Origin: Cricetomys ansorgei
Taxonomy: Eukaryota; Chordata; Mammalia; Rodentia; Nesomyidae
Direction of reading: 5' to 3'
Length of the DNA stretch: 64,000 nt
Assembly (NCBI GenBank): GCA_026225945.1
Contig: JAMJFZ010001816.1
Coordinates: forward strand, 4,900,501 to 4,964,500
Within the stretch, counting starts at the first letter, position 1, and every line of letters starts with the position of its first letter. A program made the position numbers and the translations under genes. Shown here piece by piece: positions 46,141 through 58,524 of the stretch. The notes under the pieces were generated by a model, which searched no databases, was not told the origin of the DNA, and was given only the letters and a program-made list of their open reading frames with translations.

Positions 46141-46706
46141 AAACAATAAGCAGAATTTTGGAGGCCTTGGGAGAGTTTGATTTTTTTTTTTCAGTGTGGG
46201 CTGATGATTCTCATACATTGTTTATGTAGTCTCACAGAACAGGACTGGCCCCTGTAACAGAGTCTTATAGAAACGATGGCATGAGACTTTAAAAGCCAGG
46301 AAGTACAGCTTCTGCTTCCTTCTCTCTCAGACCACTGGCTCGATCAGGTAGTCATATGGAAACATCTATTTGCCCTGATTTGCCAAACACATGAATGAGT
46401 CGAGTCACCTTGGGAACAGCCACAAAACCAGGAAAAGCCTTTGGATGCATGCACACTGGGCTGATGTCTCAATTATTGCTTGATGTAGGGTCTTCCAAAT
46501 CAGAACCGCTAGTCAAGGCTATGCCCACTTTCCAGACTCTCCGAAAGTATCAGAAACGTTGTCTCTTGTCTTATGCAGTTGTTTTAAGATCATCTGTTTT
46601 GCAGCATTGCATAACTAGCAGAGGTCCTGGAACGAACCAATACAAACTGGGGAACTTTCGTAGGTCCTGCTGGCATTTTCTTCTTAGTTTCTTAGTAAGC
46701 ACCAAA
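46141..46706. other. Single-copy intron sequence
   Basis: Nothing recognisable was found here. Confidence 0.4.
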
Positions 46707-46746
46707 ATAAATAATAATAATGACGATGATGATGATGATGATGATA
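46707..46746. repeat. (AAT)n / (GAT)n microsatellite
   Basis: A short run of ATA units followed by about eight GAT units. Confidence 0.9.
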
Positions 46747-46868
46747 AAGTGTAATGGTATCTACGTAGCTCCTTCTCATTTATAACATTTCTATGGGGAT
46801 GAAGCCAGGCAAATATGGAAAAAGTAGAAGGCTTAAGATTTTCGTATTCTCTCCATCCTCTTCTCCAC

Positions 46869-46922
46869 ATTATTATTATTATTTATTATTATTATTACTA
46901 CTACTACTACTACTATTTATTT
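46869..46922. repeat. (ATT)n / (ACT)n microsatellite
   Basis: Trinucleotide ATT units with a block of six or seven ACT units. Confidence 0.9.
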
Positions 46923-47894
46923 TGATTTGTTTTTGAGAAGTTACCTTTGGCGCTGAAGGTGTTGGGGTCATGTGTGTTTAAAGCAGGCTTTTTTTGGGCA
47001 GAAAGTCTTTTGTGATGATTGGGCTGTGGGATGTTTGTATGAGGGATTGGGCCCAGAGGGCTGATCACCCCTCTCCTTGCAGAGAGAATTGCCTACCCTG
47101 TGTAACGGTGGCAGGTCTGTATGCCACTCATTGCATGAATAAGGAAGGCAGGGCCAGAAAGCATAACTAATCTTTCTAAAGGCAGTCCTGGCTCCCAGGC
47201 CAATTAGACGAGTTGATTTCCATTTGTGCTTTTTTTTTCTTTCATTTTTATTGTTTTGTTTTATTCTTCTTTTTGGTAGTTTCAAGTGAAAATGGTTCTA
47301 TTCAGTCAGGGCTAAATCCTTTTTATTATGCTGAGCTGGGTGTGGCTACTTGATGCTGGAACAGACATGAAAATTTTATTTTATAATTTTGTGCATCCCC
47401 TGAGGCAATGCTCTGCCTGGATCCTTTGAAATGGAAGGAAATAAATTACCAGTGGGCTCCAGTCCAGGGTGCATGATGTAAGTTACAGTTCTGATTGGAG
47501 TAGCACCCATTCCCAGTGCCAAGGCCATGTGCGGATTTATGTAGTACGGTTTTTCTGCTTTAAAACTGAACACCACTAAGCTTTTAAAAGGGCGCCCTGC
47601 TTCGTGGCCCATAAAAAGGCTTTGCTTAAGACGAAGGTATAATCGCATCACTTGTATTTTTCCTTGAACTTTGCTCCCGATGGAGTACAGTCACTTTCGA
47701 TTTGAAGTGGTTTCTCTCTAAATACTTGGGTGGGTTTGAGGAATGTGTGGCTTCTCCCTTATCAACTTGTACGTTTCGTTCACCAGGTAAGTGCCATTAC
47801 GGTTTTGTAAAATATGTGGATTGTGTTTACTCTTAAGTAGCCCCTAAAGATTATTCTATGGTTGATTTTGTTTCAGCACTTTATAATTTATTTA
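46923..47894. other. Single-copy intron sequence
   Basis: Nothing recognisable was found beyond the block near 46930 that resembles 44735-44785. Confidence 0.4.
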
Positions 47895-47975
47895 TTTGTG
47901 GTTCCAGGCACCTTGCTTGAGGCCTTGTGTTGGCTAGCCAGGCACTAGACCACAACACTATATTCTCAGCTGATA
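47895..47975 (-). repeat. ID/B4-type SINE fragment (minus)
   Basis: GAGGCCTTGTGTTGGCTAGC and CAGGCACTAGACCACAACAC resemble an antisense ID head. It is diverged. Confidence 0.5.
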
Positions 47976-48246
47976 TTTTATATGACTTTAAGCATTTAGA
48001 TCAAAATTAGGCAGATAATAAAGATGCTTAATAGTTTATTTTTCCCTTTTTTTATGTGGGATTCGCTTCCTGTTGGTTGTGGGGTATTGGCCTAAGGAGT
48101 CATTTTTGTTTTCTGCTTTTCTGAGAGTGGGCATTGAAACTGTTAAATTTCAAACAACTACAAATACTATATATAGCTTTTAGGAATTGTAAGCTTAACT
48201 GAAATTATCATTGTGTTCTTACAAGAATTTTGCCAGTTAGCTATCT

Positions 48247-48330
48247 GTGTGTGTGTGTGTGTATATGTATACACGTTTTTCTTTTTTTTTTTTACGTGTT
48301 CATGTGTACATGTATGTATGTATATGCATG
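48247..48330. repeat. GT / TATG-rich low-complexity tract
   Basis: (GT)n, a T-run and TGTATG units. Confidence 0.8.
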
Positions 48331-49860
48331 TGTAGGGAGGTCAGAGGTCAGCTTTGGGTATCTTACTCTGTACTTTATGTACTCCCCCCTCTTCTACGTA
48401 AAGTCAAATTGAAATTAAATATTTCTCTTTAGACTGTTCAGTTTCTGACTTAGAAATTTCTGTAGTCTTTCGGGCCAGCTCACTTCAAACGAGACAAGCA
48501 CTTCGCTCAGTTCCTAGATAGTTCGCACTGTCTTTCGCTAAGAGCCTCCTGGAGCCACCTCCCACCTCTCCCGCTTCCAGGGCCCTCAGCATTGCTTTTC
48601 TCTGGTCATGCTTTCTCTTCCTCTTTCCTGAAGTCCCCTCACTCCCTGGGGGACTTAAGCTACTGACTTGGCCCCTTCCTCGCTCATTCTTTCTGATATT
48701 CCCTCTCACGTTGCAAAGGACCCGGACTCTGCTGCATGTGCATACAGAGTACTGCCTTCTCCAAATTGGCAGATTGTCTTCTGGTCTGTGGACCTCAGCT
48801 TGGGAGGGAGGTGGGGTGTGGCTCCAGGGAGGCCCGCACCACAGAGGTGGTGTTGCCAGCCAACCTAAGTGGACAAGCCCAAGCTAGCATGCAAGAGAGG
48901 CCTTCCCCTACCCACAACCCCGGCAAAGCAAAAGTAAAGAGGCCACATGGAGTCACCAGGAACTCAGCCACATAAAGTACTTTTCTTTTTCAAGAGCAGT
49001 AAGGGGGGGATGCCAAAGCTAATCCTGGTAACCAAGTGTGTGTGGCTGCAATGCACACTGAAAACAGCGCATCGTGGTCTCTTGCAGCAGCTTAGCATGA
49101 TGCAAGCCTTGGTTTGGGAATGGAGGATTGGGGTTTTGAAATTAGATAGGAGGGCTGGCTTGGAGGTGGGGGATGGGTTTTCAGTTTTTTTTTTTTTTTT
49201 TTTGGAGGCAGCTCTTCAGACAGGTGCAGGGAATGAGTAATATGCCACTCCCCAATGGTTCGGCTCAGCCAATAAGCGCCAAGCTGCTCCTTGGTCCTAT
49301 AGCAAGGTCTCTGTGCCTGTCACGAGCAGGCTCAGCAACCAAGCCCAGATTCCAGGTGTGGTATATGCCACCGCCGTTCTGTAATTTGTAATCATAGACA
49401 CAGAATGTTCCTCCTCTCATTTCTTCCCTGCCAACAGTTTCTGGGTGGGTGAATGTCAGTAGCTGGAGTTATTTTTAAAGAGGTGAAGCTTGTCGTGCGA
49501 AGCTGGGAAGCGGGCGTTTGTTTGCAGAGCAGAGCTGACATCAAAGTGTAGATTACTGCTCACTGGCTAGGCGCTTGTCCTATAACAGGTAATGTTTAAC
49601 GTGCCCGTCACAAAGATCACAGAAACAGTGTATGCTCGGGCATAAGATAGCACCACCTTTCATGCTCCGGAAGACCAAAAGGCTATACATGCCCACAGAC
49701 TTTTTTTTTTTTTTTCTCTTCATTCAAATACACTTATGCACCGTTCTTGCCACCACCTCTTTTGCTGACTAGAATCGGACTTTGAAGCTGGGAAGTTGTA
49801 TCATAAAAACTGGTAACCTTTGTCTGAGAGTGAGCTCAGCTAAGCAATCACTTTCCAATT
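48331..49860. other. Single-copy sequence upstream of exon C
   Basis: T-tracts lie at about 49185-49204 and 49700-49717. No other family is recognised. Confidence 0.4.
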
Positions 49861-49870
49861 CTTTTCGCAG

Positions 49871-49977
49871 GATAATATAAACGTTTTTTTGAAAGCTTGT
49901 GAACAGATTGGATTGAAGGAAGCCCAGCTTTTTCATCCCGGGGATCTCCAGGATTTATCGAATCGAGTCACTGTCAA
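49871..49977 (+). CDS. Lmo7: Lmo7 internal exon, CH domain (exon C here)
   Basis: This 107-nt exon encodes [20 protein letters not shown] then [15 protein letters not shown], and its final two bases (AA) start the next codon, Lys in known LMO7. It covers the central CH-domain helices, including the FL-KACE-GL block and the FHPGDLQD loop that in LIMCH1 reads FDPSDLQD. The match to human LMO7, as I remember it, looks identical over the 35 complete codons. The acceptor is CTTTTCGCAG and the donor GTAAGT at 49978-49983. The exon enters in phase 0 and leaves in phase 2. The next expected exon (LMO7 QEETDRRVKNVL...) was not found in the remaining 14 kb. Confidence 0.95.
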
Positions 49978-49983
49978 GTAAGT

Positions 49984-52900
49984 TTCACCGGTGTGTTTTA
50001 CATATATAATAAACATTCCATGTAGGAATGTAATAAATAAGTATGTATATTTAAACTGAAGACTTACAGCTTAAATGAAAATAAGTGCTGAGAGTTTTTG
50101 TGATTACAAGAAAATCTTTCCTCTCGGTGTCGTCCTTATGTCTAGTATTCCAAAATAGACTCTTTAAAAGACGGCTTGGAGACCGAGAGTGTGAAGCCAT
50201 CTGTAATTGATACTGTGTCATGATCTTGTTATAAATCTCTATACGGACCAGAGTGGCAGTTAATATTGTAATGTTTCCCAGGGAGGCCGTGCTTGGTTGC
50301 TAATGGTGAGGAGATTCGTTATAATTGTGAAGTGAATTTTGAGGCTATGACTGTAATTTAAAGATAAAAGTTGACCAGTTCAAAGTAGTTTTTAGGTAGT
50401 TGGCAGTAGGACATGATTGTTAACAGAAAAATGACAGGGACAACTGGTGAAAGCCGGCTTGTCGGTAGTTGGAAGGGTATCTGCCTAGCACCAACGACGC
50501 TGTCGGTTGTGGTTGCTTTAAAAACAATGAACCCTCCCCACTGTTCGAATACGTTGGGCAGGAAGGTAAAAGTGGGGGTGAGCACACATCTGCGGTGTTC
50601 TGCTGGAGTTCAGGGGGACGGTGGTGTTCACATGTGAGTGTACGGTTTCAGGAAAATGGTTTTAAGCCCCCTTACCTCTCCCCTCCCAGCACCCCAAGTC
50701 TAATCTGAATCTAGGAAATCAGTAATAAAATTGTGTTGCCAGGTAAATGTGACCTGGAAGTTATATAATTTTGAAATAATGCTTCCCTCTTTATCCGGGC
50801 TCTTGAACCTAATTGTTTTTCCGAGCAAGGAAATAAATGCTTTTTCCTTCCTGTAGAAAGGGTGAAAATGGAAAACTCCACCTATCTTTAGGTAAAGGTT
50901 TGTGCACTAATGTCCCCGTGTTGTAGCTTCAGCCGTTATTATAATCAACCAGCGAATCCTAAACAGACATTGTTTCATAAAGAAAAATAATACCACAGAT
51001 ATATTTGATCGTCTTCTCTGTCCCCAAACAGTCTAACCTAAAACCTCAGGCGGCACTAGTCGCTTTAGAATCCAACAGTAAGTGTTCCAAATGAACAACA
51101 ACATAGCTCACGTCGACCCACCTCTCTCTCTGGTGCTTTCCCAACTCCACAGCAGCGGTGTGCGACTGCAAGGAGAGTCTGTCCACACCTCTGATGAACT
51201 GAAAGATAGTTCAAATCTAAGTTTTGTTGTTGAAAATGCTTCTGCCATATGCAAGGTGCTTTTAACTTGCATTAAAAATTAAAAACTGAATGCGTTTGTT
51301 TATTTACCTTTTCCTACTCAGGCTATCCTTTCCTAAGACCTAGCTGGGCGAAGAAACTTTCGCCTTCATAATGTTCCTTTCCTTAAACTGGTAACGTGTA
51401 TTAGGGCTAAGCGTGCTCCCCTCTACAATCATTTTGCTTTGAACCTCGGCAGCCTATACTTGGAGGCTTATTGGACTAGGTGAAACATGTTTGTTGGCCC
51501 CTAATTTCAAGGGTGTTGCATATAGGGCTTGCCTGGAGCTGCTTTCAGGTCTAAAATGTTGACAAGAAATCAGTATCTGGGCTCAGCCTTCAGTGAAATT
51601 AAATTACTGACAAAGTGAAACCGGGATTGTGCGAAGCCGGCAGAACAACTTGTGTGAGTGGAAACCGCAAGCCTGTCACACCGAGGTATGCCTCGGCCAG
51701 GCCCAGAGAGCCAAGCAGAAGGCCGACTCTGCCTGGGTCACAGAGGGTGAGCTCTGGGTCTACTGCAATGGGAGGCTCAAGATTGAAGCTCCCTGGCAAA
51801 TGACTCCCCTTGTGCTTTGAGAAAGCACTTTTCCTTAAAAGAAACAGGTCTAAAGGAAGGCGAATCGTCGCTTACTAAAGAGAAGTATGGCTGTCAGTTT
51901 TAGTTTGGGTTGTTATGTAATGTGCAGACTCCCGTAGGTCAACTCTTGTCCTGTCATTATTGTAGATTAAAGGACTTGGCATCGATTAGATCGGTGGCTC
52001 TACTCCGGAGGCGGTTTTTTCCTCCCTGGAGTCATTTGGCAATGTGTGGAGACATTTTCGAGTGTCATGGTTGATGTGGGTGCCACAGGTGTCTATCGAG
52101 TGGGTCAGGGCGACTCCAAGGGCCCTGTAGCCCGCAGGACAGACTCGACAAGGGAGGGTTTTCCTATTCCATGCCATAATGATGCTTGGGCTCAGAAATT
52201 CCTACAGAGGCATAGATGTCCCTCTTGGACAGCAAAATAGCCCTGTGGAAATGAAAGACTCTGACCGGACAGACTGTGACACTGCTATGATGTCACTTAA
52301 CATCTGCCGTCATCCAATAACTGCCTTTCTGTGTTAGTATGTTTATTTCAATGGCGAGGCTCGTGATTTGTCCGAGAATGTGGATATGTGTAGTACTCTG
52401 AGATTGGTTTTACTCATCTGTAAACTTTTCAACTTAGCAAAAATGTAATAAGACACTTGATTGTTTTTAAAAAAATGTGCTGCCATTACTGAACTGCTCA
52501 GGCTGCATCTAACAAGACACAGACCTATGCTGGTCTTGCTGTCCCTGCAAGGTAGGTATGGTATGCCAAGAGAAAACAGTGGCAGTTATTAGACTCTATG
52601 TTGGGAAATGGGAGGCGTTTTGTTGGTGGGTGGGGGGAGACACGTACAGCGAGTGTACTGAATATGGGAGAATTGAGTGTTTGAAAATGAGCAGTGAGAA
52701 CAGAAGCAGTTAAAGAGCGCTTGGCTGTGACTGATCACAAGAATCCAGATCCCAGTACACCATTTTTCAGCAATTTGTGACTTAAAATTTAATTTGCAAT
52801 TAAGTTTCCACCAATGAAACAGAGCTAGCGTACTCTTTATGCTTCTGTAATTGTACACGGTCATTTACGATCTAGTTTCCCCTGGTATTTTGCTTTGCAG

Positions 52901-53444
52901 GAAGTAGTAGTTTGCATCTTTTTTCAAGTATATTTGAATGATTCTATTTGTCTTGGTATTGTGTCTTTTTCAGGAGTCAGTAGGATCCATTTGTATTTCT
53001 GTTTTCTTCTCAAGGGGTTAAATGGACTTAGCATTCAGTCTCCGTGAATGGCAGATGGAGGGTTAACCCAATATGCAGCCGTGAAATCTAGTTTGCATCA
53101 TTATAACCGTTTTCCTGAGTATCCATACCGAGCTGAAATCCATAACCTCGGGGCTGAGTGACGAGGGACAAGGGTCCCCTCTCAGTGACCACGGAGGCGT
53201 GCCACAGCACACTGGGGTCTCCCCACAGCCAGTGTCAAAGTCTTTGTGATGGGATCTTGCCAGAAACAGAGTCACAGAGTGACTGATTATACAAGAACCT
53301 AACTCATCAGAGAAGTTCTCAATCCTATCTTACAGGGCTTGGAGTTGGTAGCAGGGTCATGCACAACACTGAAAGTTTTAACTATATACATTTAACAACT
53401 TTTGGTTTATAAACTAAAGCTTATGTTAAAACGTTGCTTAAAAC

Positions 53445-53448
<4 letters not shown>
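49984..53448. other. Single-copy intron sequence downstream of exon C
   Basis: About 3.5 kb without a repeat family that I recognise, unusually clean for this window. Confidence 0.45.
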
Positions 53449-53498
<50 letters not shown>

Positions 53499-53812
53499 TG
53501 TATGTGTAGGTAGGGTGTATGCACGTGTGTGTGCAGATACACTTAACCCAGGCATGCTTGTGCAGAGTGCAGAGGTTGATGTTGGTGTCTTCTATTGGTT
53601 TCCACCTAAGTTTCTGAGACAGGATCTCTTACTGTCAGGAAACTTGCCATGTAGGGTAGTCTGGATGGCCAGTGAGGTCCCACATCTGCCTGTCTCCACC
53701 GCCGGTGCTGGGGTCACGGGCGGTGTGCTCTGTGCAAGCTGGGGGTCCTAACTCAGGTCAGTACTCTTTGTCCAGCGAGCACTTTACTTACTGAGCCATC
53801 TCTCCAGTCTGC
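53449..53812 (-). repeat. Long (GT)n and B4-type SINE (minus)
   Basis: A nearly pure GT run of about 48 nt leads into CTGAGACAGGATCTCTTACT, CGCCGGTGCTGGGGTCACGG and an antisense head ending TACTGAGCCATCTCTCCAG. Confidence 0.88.
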
Positions 53813-54485
53813 TCAGAACAGTTTCGGTTGCAAATTTGAACAGATTGTAAATATGTTTGTTCCTTCCACCCCCTTAGCGTTCCAATCTCGATTTTTAACA
53901 CTTCTTCAGATGCATTCTGCTCATAATATAATTACAGGATGGCAGTTCTTTTGTACACAATTCAGTCATGAAATGAAATTATTTTCTAGTATGGCCTTAG
54001 AACTGTATTATTTAGGCTAGTAACATCTTAAGAATAAAATATAACTTTAAATTGTGCTGTTTTCTGCTTATGTACTACCGTGAGGATACAGAAATCAAGT
54101 TTTTTTTTTTCTTTCTGTTTTTAAAATACTTGCTAGTTGCCAAAGGAACAGTGGTTATAAGTAAAATTAGTGTTCATACCATTCCATCAAGTAAATATTG
54201 GAAAGCTCAAAATGACATTTCAGGTGTGCATGTCTCTGTGGCTTCAGAGGCCAGCTTGAGTTTTGTTGTACCACTGCAAAGTGATTTCTTAGCAGTCAGA
54301 TTCCCAGATGGCACTCTGTTGAAACAATCTGTCCAATAGAGCTGGAGTGTGTTTGTGTGTAGATGCATTTATTTGTAGTTTTCTTCATGGAGATAAAAAT
54401 CATTTATTCTGAGTGCTTTCTTTATGAAGATTATTATTATCTTGATTTTATTAAGATTTTAATTTTAAGTATTAAATTGTTATAA
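53813..54485. other. AT-rich single-copy intron sequence
   Basis: Nothing recognisable was found here. Confidence 0.4.
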
Positions 54486-54690
54486 GTGTTTATATGTGTG
54501 TATGTATGGGTCTCTGTGAGTCTGTGTCCTGTGTGTGGGTGCTCTCATAGGCAAGAAGAGGGTGTTGGATCCTGTGGAGCTGGGGTTGCAGGCAGCTGGT
54601 TGTGAGCCCCCTGACACAGTGCTGGGAAGCAAACTCACCCTCTGGGAGAGCAGTGAGTGCTCTTAATCATGAGCCATCTCTCCAGCCCCC
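54486..54690 (-). repeat. B3/B2-type SINE (minus)
   Basis: GGAGCTGGGGTTGCAGGCAG and an antisense head ending ATGAGCCATCTCTCCAGCCC. Confidence 0.87.
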
Positions 54691-55614
54691 ATTAAAATTT
54701 TTTTTTTTTAAATTTAAGCCTGGATTTAGATCTTTTTCTGCAAGTTTGTCTTTTAAATAAGTATCGTATCTCCATCCTTATTTACTTATTAAAGCAAGCT
54801 TAGCACTGAGCCAAACTTGGACCTGTCACTGGAGCATGATGACTTCCACCTGTCACTGTATGTTTCTATTTTAAACGTTCCCCTTCCTAGCAACTCTCAG
54901 AAGAGAAGGCTGGAAGGAAGTTCACTGCACTGTGTACATCTGCATCTCCTTGCGTCATTCTTTGGGAACAGGAACTTCCTGGGAAGGGGAATTAATTCCT
55001 CCGGGAGGCCTGAGGCCCTAATGGGGGCCAGCAACAGAAACATGTGGTGAAGTTGGTGAACGCTCCTCCCTTGCCAAGCTTGTGCCTCTGAGAGTGCTAA
55101 CCCCTGAGAACGGTTGGGGAACTCGAGGCAGGTCTGAGGTTCAGTCTGGGCAGGATGCAGCTTTCATTTATCTCTGTTTTTCACCATTTCTAGTTCTTAA
55201 TCTATTTCTCAGAATCAAACGCCTTCTGGGTGCCAGCTCTTCCTTGGCTTTCTCTGCTTCAAATATAAAAAGTACCGCTGGGCCTGACTCTGCTTTGACC
55301 TGCTGGCTTTGATTTCACACTCTGGTCTGGCCAGGGTCTTCATCTTCACAAACCACCTCTCCTATATTCACGCTTCAGCTTCAGCGTCTCTGTGGCTGAT
55401 CTGATTAGCAGTTGACAGGAGTCAGCCCACGGGAGTTTGACAGTTCATTGCCTACCCCATCAGATAGCATTTGTTTCATAACAAGGCCCAAAGAGACAGG
55501 TACTTTTCTGAAAGACATTCATCTGTCTCTCAAATCATTGTTTATTGAGCCACCTGTGTTCAATGAACCCAGCTTTAAAAACGACATGTCCAGGCACATT
55601 TGTAGTCTCCCCAG
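54691..55614. other. Single-copy intron sequence
   Basis: Nothing recognisable was found here. Confidence 0.4.
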
Positions 55615-55832
55615 TTGTTTGTTTATTCGTTTATTTTAGATTTACTTTGTGAATGAATGTCTTGCCTGCGTGTATGTCTGTGAACCGCATGGGCCTGGTG
55701 CCCATGGAGTTCAGAAGGCGGTCTCCTGAAGCTGGAATTATTGATGGTTGTGAACTTAATCACGTGAGGACTGGCAAACTTACCCAGGTTCTCTGCAAGA
55801 GCAACACGTGCCGAGCCCTCTCTCCAGTCCCT
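55615..55832 (-). repeat. B3-type SINE (minus)
   Basis: A TTTA-rich tail, GGAGTTCAGAAGGCGGTCTC and an antisense head ending CCGAGCCCTCTCTCCAGTCC. Confidence 0.8.
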
Positions 55833-56180
55833 CCCAGCTGATGTGGACAGTGTGAGCCACCAGCATGAAGTGTTCTTTTGCTCTGAGTATCTTCTGTTCT
55901 GTTTCTTGCTATGTTCTGGCCTGTTTTAACTGGTCATCTGTGTGAGGGCAAGAGTATGTCTGCTTGAATTTATCTCAGAGTTAAAAAAAAAAGTCACTGC
56001 ATCGAGCAAAAGACAACTTTGTTGTAGAGAAGTGGTGTACTTGTTTATCATGGAAAAGCACCCGTACAGAATTTTCTGACAGGTCCTGACATTCCGCAAA
56101 TAAGATGGGATTAGCTTGACAGTTTGACAGACAGTCCCATGAATTTGTAATTGGAAGACAGAGTGTCAAGATAAACTCAC
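55833..56180. other. Single-copy intron sequence
   Basis: Nothing recognisable was found here. Confidence 0.4.
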
Positions 56181-56436
56181 AGGTGGCTGGGGATGTAGGC
56201 AGTGGGTAGAGTGCTTGTTCAGCATGCACGATATTCTCGGTTCGAATCCCCATGAGCTGGGTACGGCGATGCATACCTCTAATCCCTGGGAGATGAAGAC
56301 AGATGTGCTAATGTATGTGTGTAATCCCCAGGAGTCCCAGTATGAGGACGGTGGAGCCAGAAGGATCAGGAATTCAAGATCATTGTCAGCTGCACAGTGA
56401 GAGCAAGGCTAGCCTTAGGTACCCGAGACCCGCCCC
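56181..56436 (+). repeat. ID_B1 composite SINE (plus), near full length
   Basis: The tRNA-like head (GGCTGGGGATGTAGGCAGTG, GGTTCGAATCCCCATGAGC) keeps recognisable A- and B-box sequence. It is joined to a degraded B1-like body ending ACCCGAGACCC. Confidence 0.82.
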
Positions 56437-57330
56437 CCCCCCAACCTCCTCCCACCCCTACCTGGAAAGAGAGAAAAGATAAACACACCAGGTGCTTTGA
56501 TGAGATAAAAATGGCCAATCATTTGAGCTTTTTAATCAAGGAGCTCTTCTCTCTGGAGGGGACACAGATTTTTCCACTTGGGCTTTCTAAGTTCTTACTC
56601 GTCAAGTAAACTACTTGCCCCAAATCACAAAACTATTTCAAAACACGGAGCATATATTATTCCCTTTGTCTTGGACCTGGTGTAAATGTTGATTTGAAAA
56701 ATGGATTTTAATTATAATCACTTCCTGGGTACTTCAAAATCCCTCTCTGAAGGTGGGGAGGAGCTGATACTTTCCACGTCCAATCTTCTCGTCGTTATCA
56801 TTACCAGACTCAAAGTTTCTCTGACACAGCAGTCACTGAACTTCTGGTTTCAGTTGTCTTTCGCTTATCATCTCTGGCAGTGATACGGCACATTACAACA
56901 CATTCGGAAACCCGCACGGCATATAAAGGAGGCGCGTTCATCACCCACTCGCAGGACAGAAACAAAGCAAAATGGGAATTCTGGATCAGGAGTCTGTCCA
57001 AGTAGTTGGGGGAAGTTTCAGTAAATTCTGTGATAGCTGTATGGATAGTACCTGTTTACATCTACTGTGTACATAATCACGTATTTGCATCTGTGTATTT
57101 ACACGAAATATTAGACACATTTCTATATGTTTATATTACGATTATGTACCATTCTCTGTCTTGTGAAATCTAAAATACCCATTTAAGATTTTGGGGGTGG
57201 GAAAATAAGTGGTCATGTAGGGTACGAAATTCCCTGTAAAGCTGAAGGGCAAGGAATAGAGTTTTGAAAAGCAGGCACTCCTGGTGGAGGTAAGTCACTA
57301 ATGTTACCTTTTATGTTGTATTTTTATTTT
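56437..57330. other. Single-copy intron sequence
   Basis: Nothing recognisable was found here. Confidence 0.4.
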
Positions 57331-57479
57331 ATTTTATTCTATTTTTTTTTTAAAGATAGGGTTTCTCTGTTGTAACTCTGGTTGTCCTGTAGACAAGGCT
57401 GGCCTCAAATTCACAGAGATCCCCCTGCCTCTGCCTCCTGAGTGCTGGGATTAATGAATGTGCATCACCACCACCTGGC
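57331..57479 (-). repeat. B1 SINE (minus)
   Basis: A TTTTA tail, then GATAGGGTTTCTCTGTTGTA, an internally shortened arm and CTGCCTCCTGAGTGCTGGGA. Confidence 0.9.
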
Positions 57480-58329
57480 TTGCTAATGTTACTTTAATAA
57501 GCCATTTTACCAACAATTTTATAGTAAGCCTTCCTCTCAAAGTTGGTGGCATACTGGTAAGCTACCTCTCTGGGTCTGCTTACCAGCTTGCAACATTAAA
57601 GATCAGCGCATTCCCTTCCCCAGCCACACTGACAGTGACTTAACTAAAAGCCATTTGGAGACTGTGAACAGTAAGAAAATTGACCATTCCCTAGAGGTTC
57701 GATTGAACTGTTTCCCCGAAACCTCTGGTTGAGTTTTGATCACTTTCCTCTGGGATCCAGCAAGAAGAATTTGAGTGAGGAGTGTTGCTTGCTGTAGACA
57801 AAAGCATCTTCCATGCCTTTGGTGTCCTCTGAATCGGGCTAGCTCCTCTCCTCTGTATTTCCATGGCAAATGACCTCAGCTGGGTCGGCTTCTCTGTAAG
57901 CTTAGCATCATAGCAAATGGTAATTCCTTGCTTGCTCTTTGTCATGCCGTGTGCTGAACTCTGGGACTAAATCATTAAATACGACAGAGGTAATTGCTAT
58001 TTGCTTGAAATCTAGCAAGTACTACAGCTTGGGTGGTAGGTACCCTCCCTCCTGAGAGTGTTGAGCTGGTTAAAGGAAATGCGCATGCAAGCGTGTAGTG
58101 TCAGCATTTAGTAAGTGATCAATAAATGCTAATGTATTATTGTGAATATTTGCATACCTCCCCCCTCCTTTGATCCTATGAAAATACATGTGCCTTAGGG
58201 GGAGAAAGTCACCTCTGGCTACTTCAACTGTGGTTAGCAGCATCATACAGGTCTTTATTTGCTTCAATTTAGGCCATTTGGGGATTCATCCCTTCCCTCT
58301 ACTGGCAATAGATGCTAGACTAGACGTGG
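57480..58329. other. Single-copy intron sequence
   Basis: Nothing recognisable was found here. Confidence 0.4.
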
Positions 58330-58524
58330 TTTAAAAATATTTTATTTTTATTTTTAGTGCTGGGTATTGATATGGGTATGTGCATGGGAGTGTGGGTGCC
58401 TATAGAAGCCGGGGGCTCGGATTCCCTGCAGCTGCACTAACAGCTGGCTGGGAGCCATCCGAGGTGGGTGCTGAGAACTAGACTCTGCTGCTTTACAAGA
58501 GCAATGAGATTCCCTCCAGCCCCT
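58330..58524 (-). repeat. B3-type SINE (minus)
   Basis: A TATTTT tail, GGTGGGTGCTGAGAACTAGA and an antisense head ending GAGATTCCCTCCAGCCCC. Confidence 0.8.

Larger units (their letters stand above)
22456..49870 (+). other. Lmo7: Lmo7 intron between exons B and C (27,415 nt)
   Basis: This is a GT-AG phase-0 intron. It is the repeat-richest part of the window: the complete ERVK-like element, a gammaretroviral solo LTR, the nested B3/ERVL/URR1/ERVK cluster, MLT2, MaLR and MER5A copies, and many SINEs. I recognise no additional exon. Confidence 0.88.
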
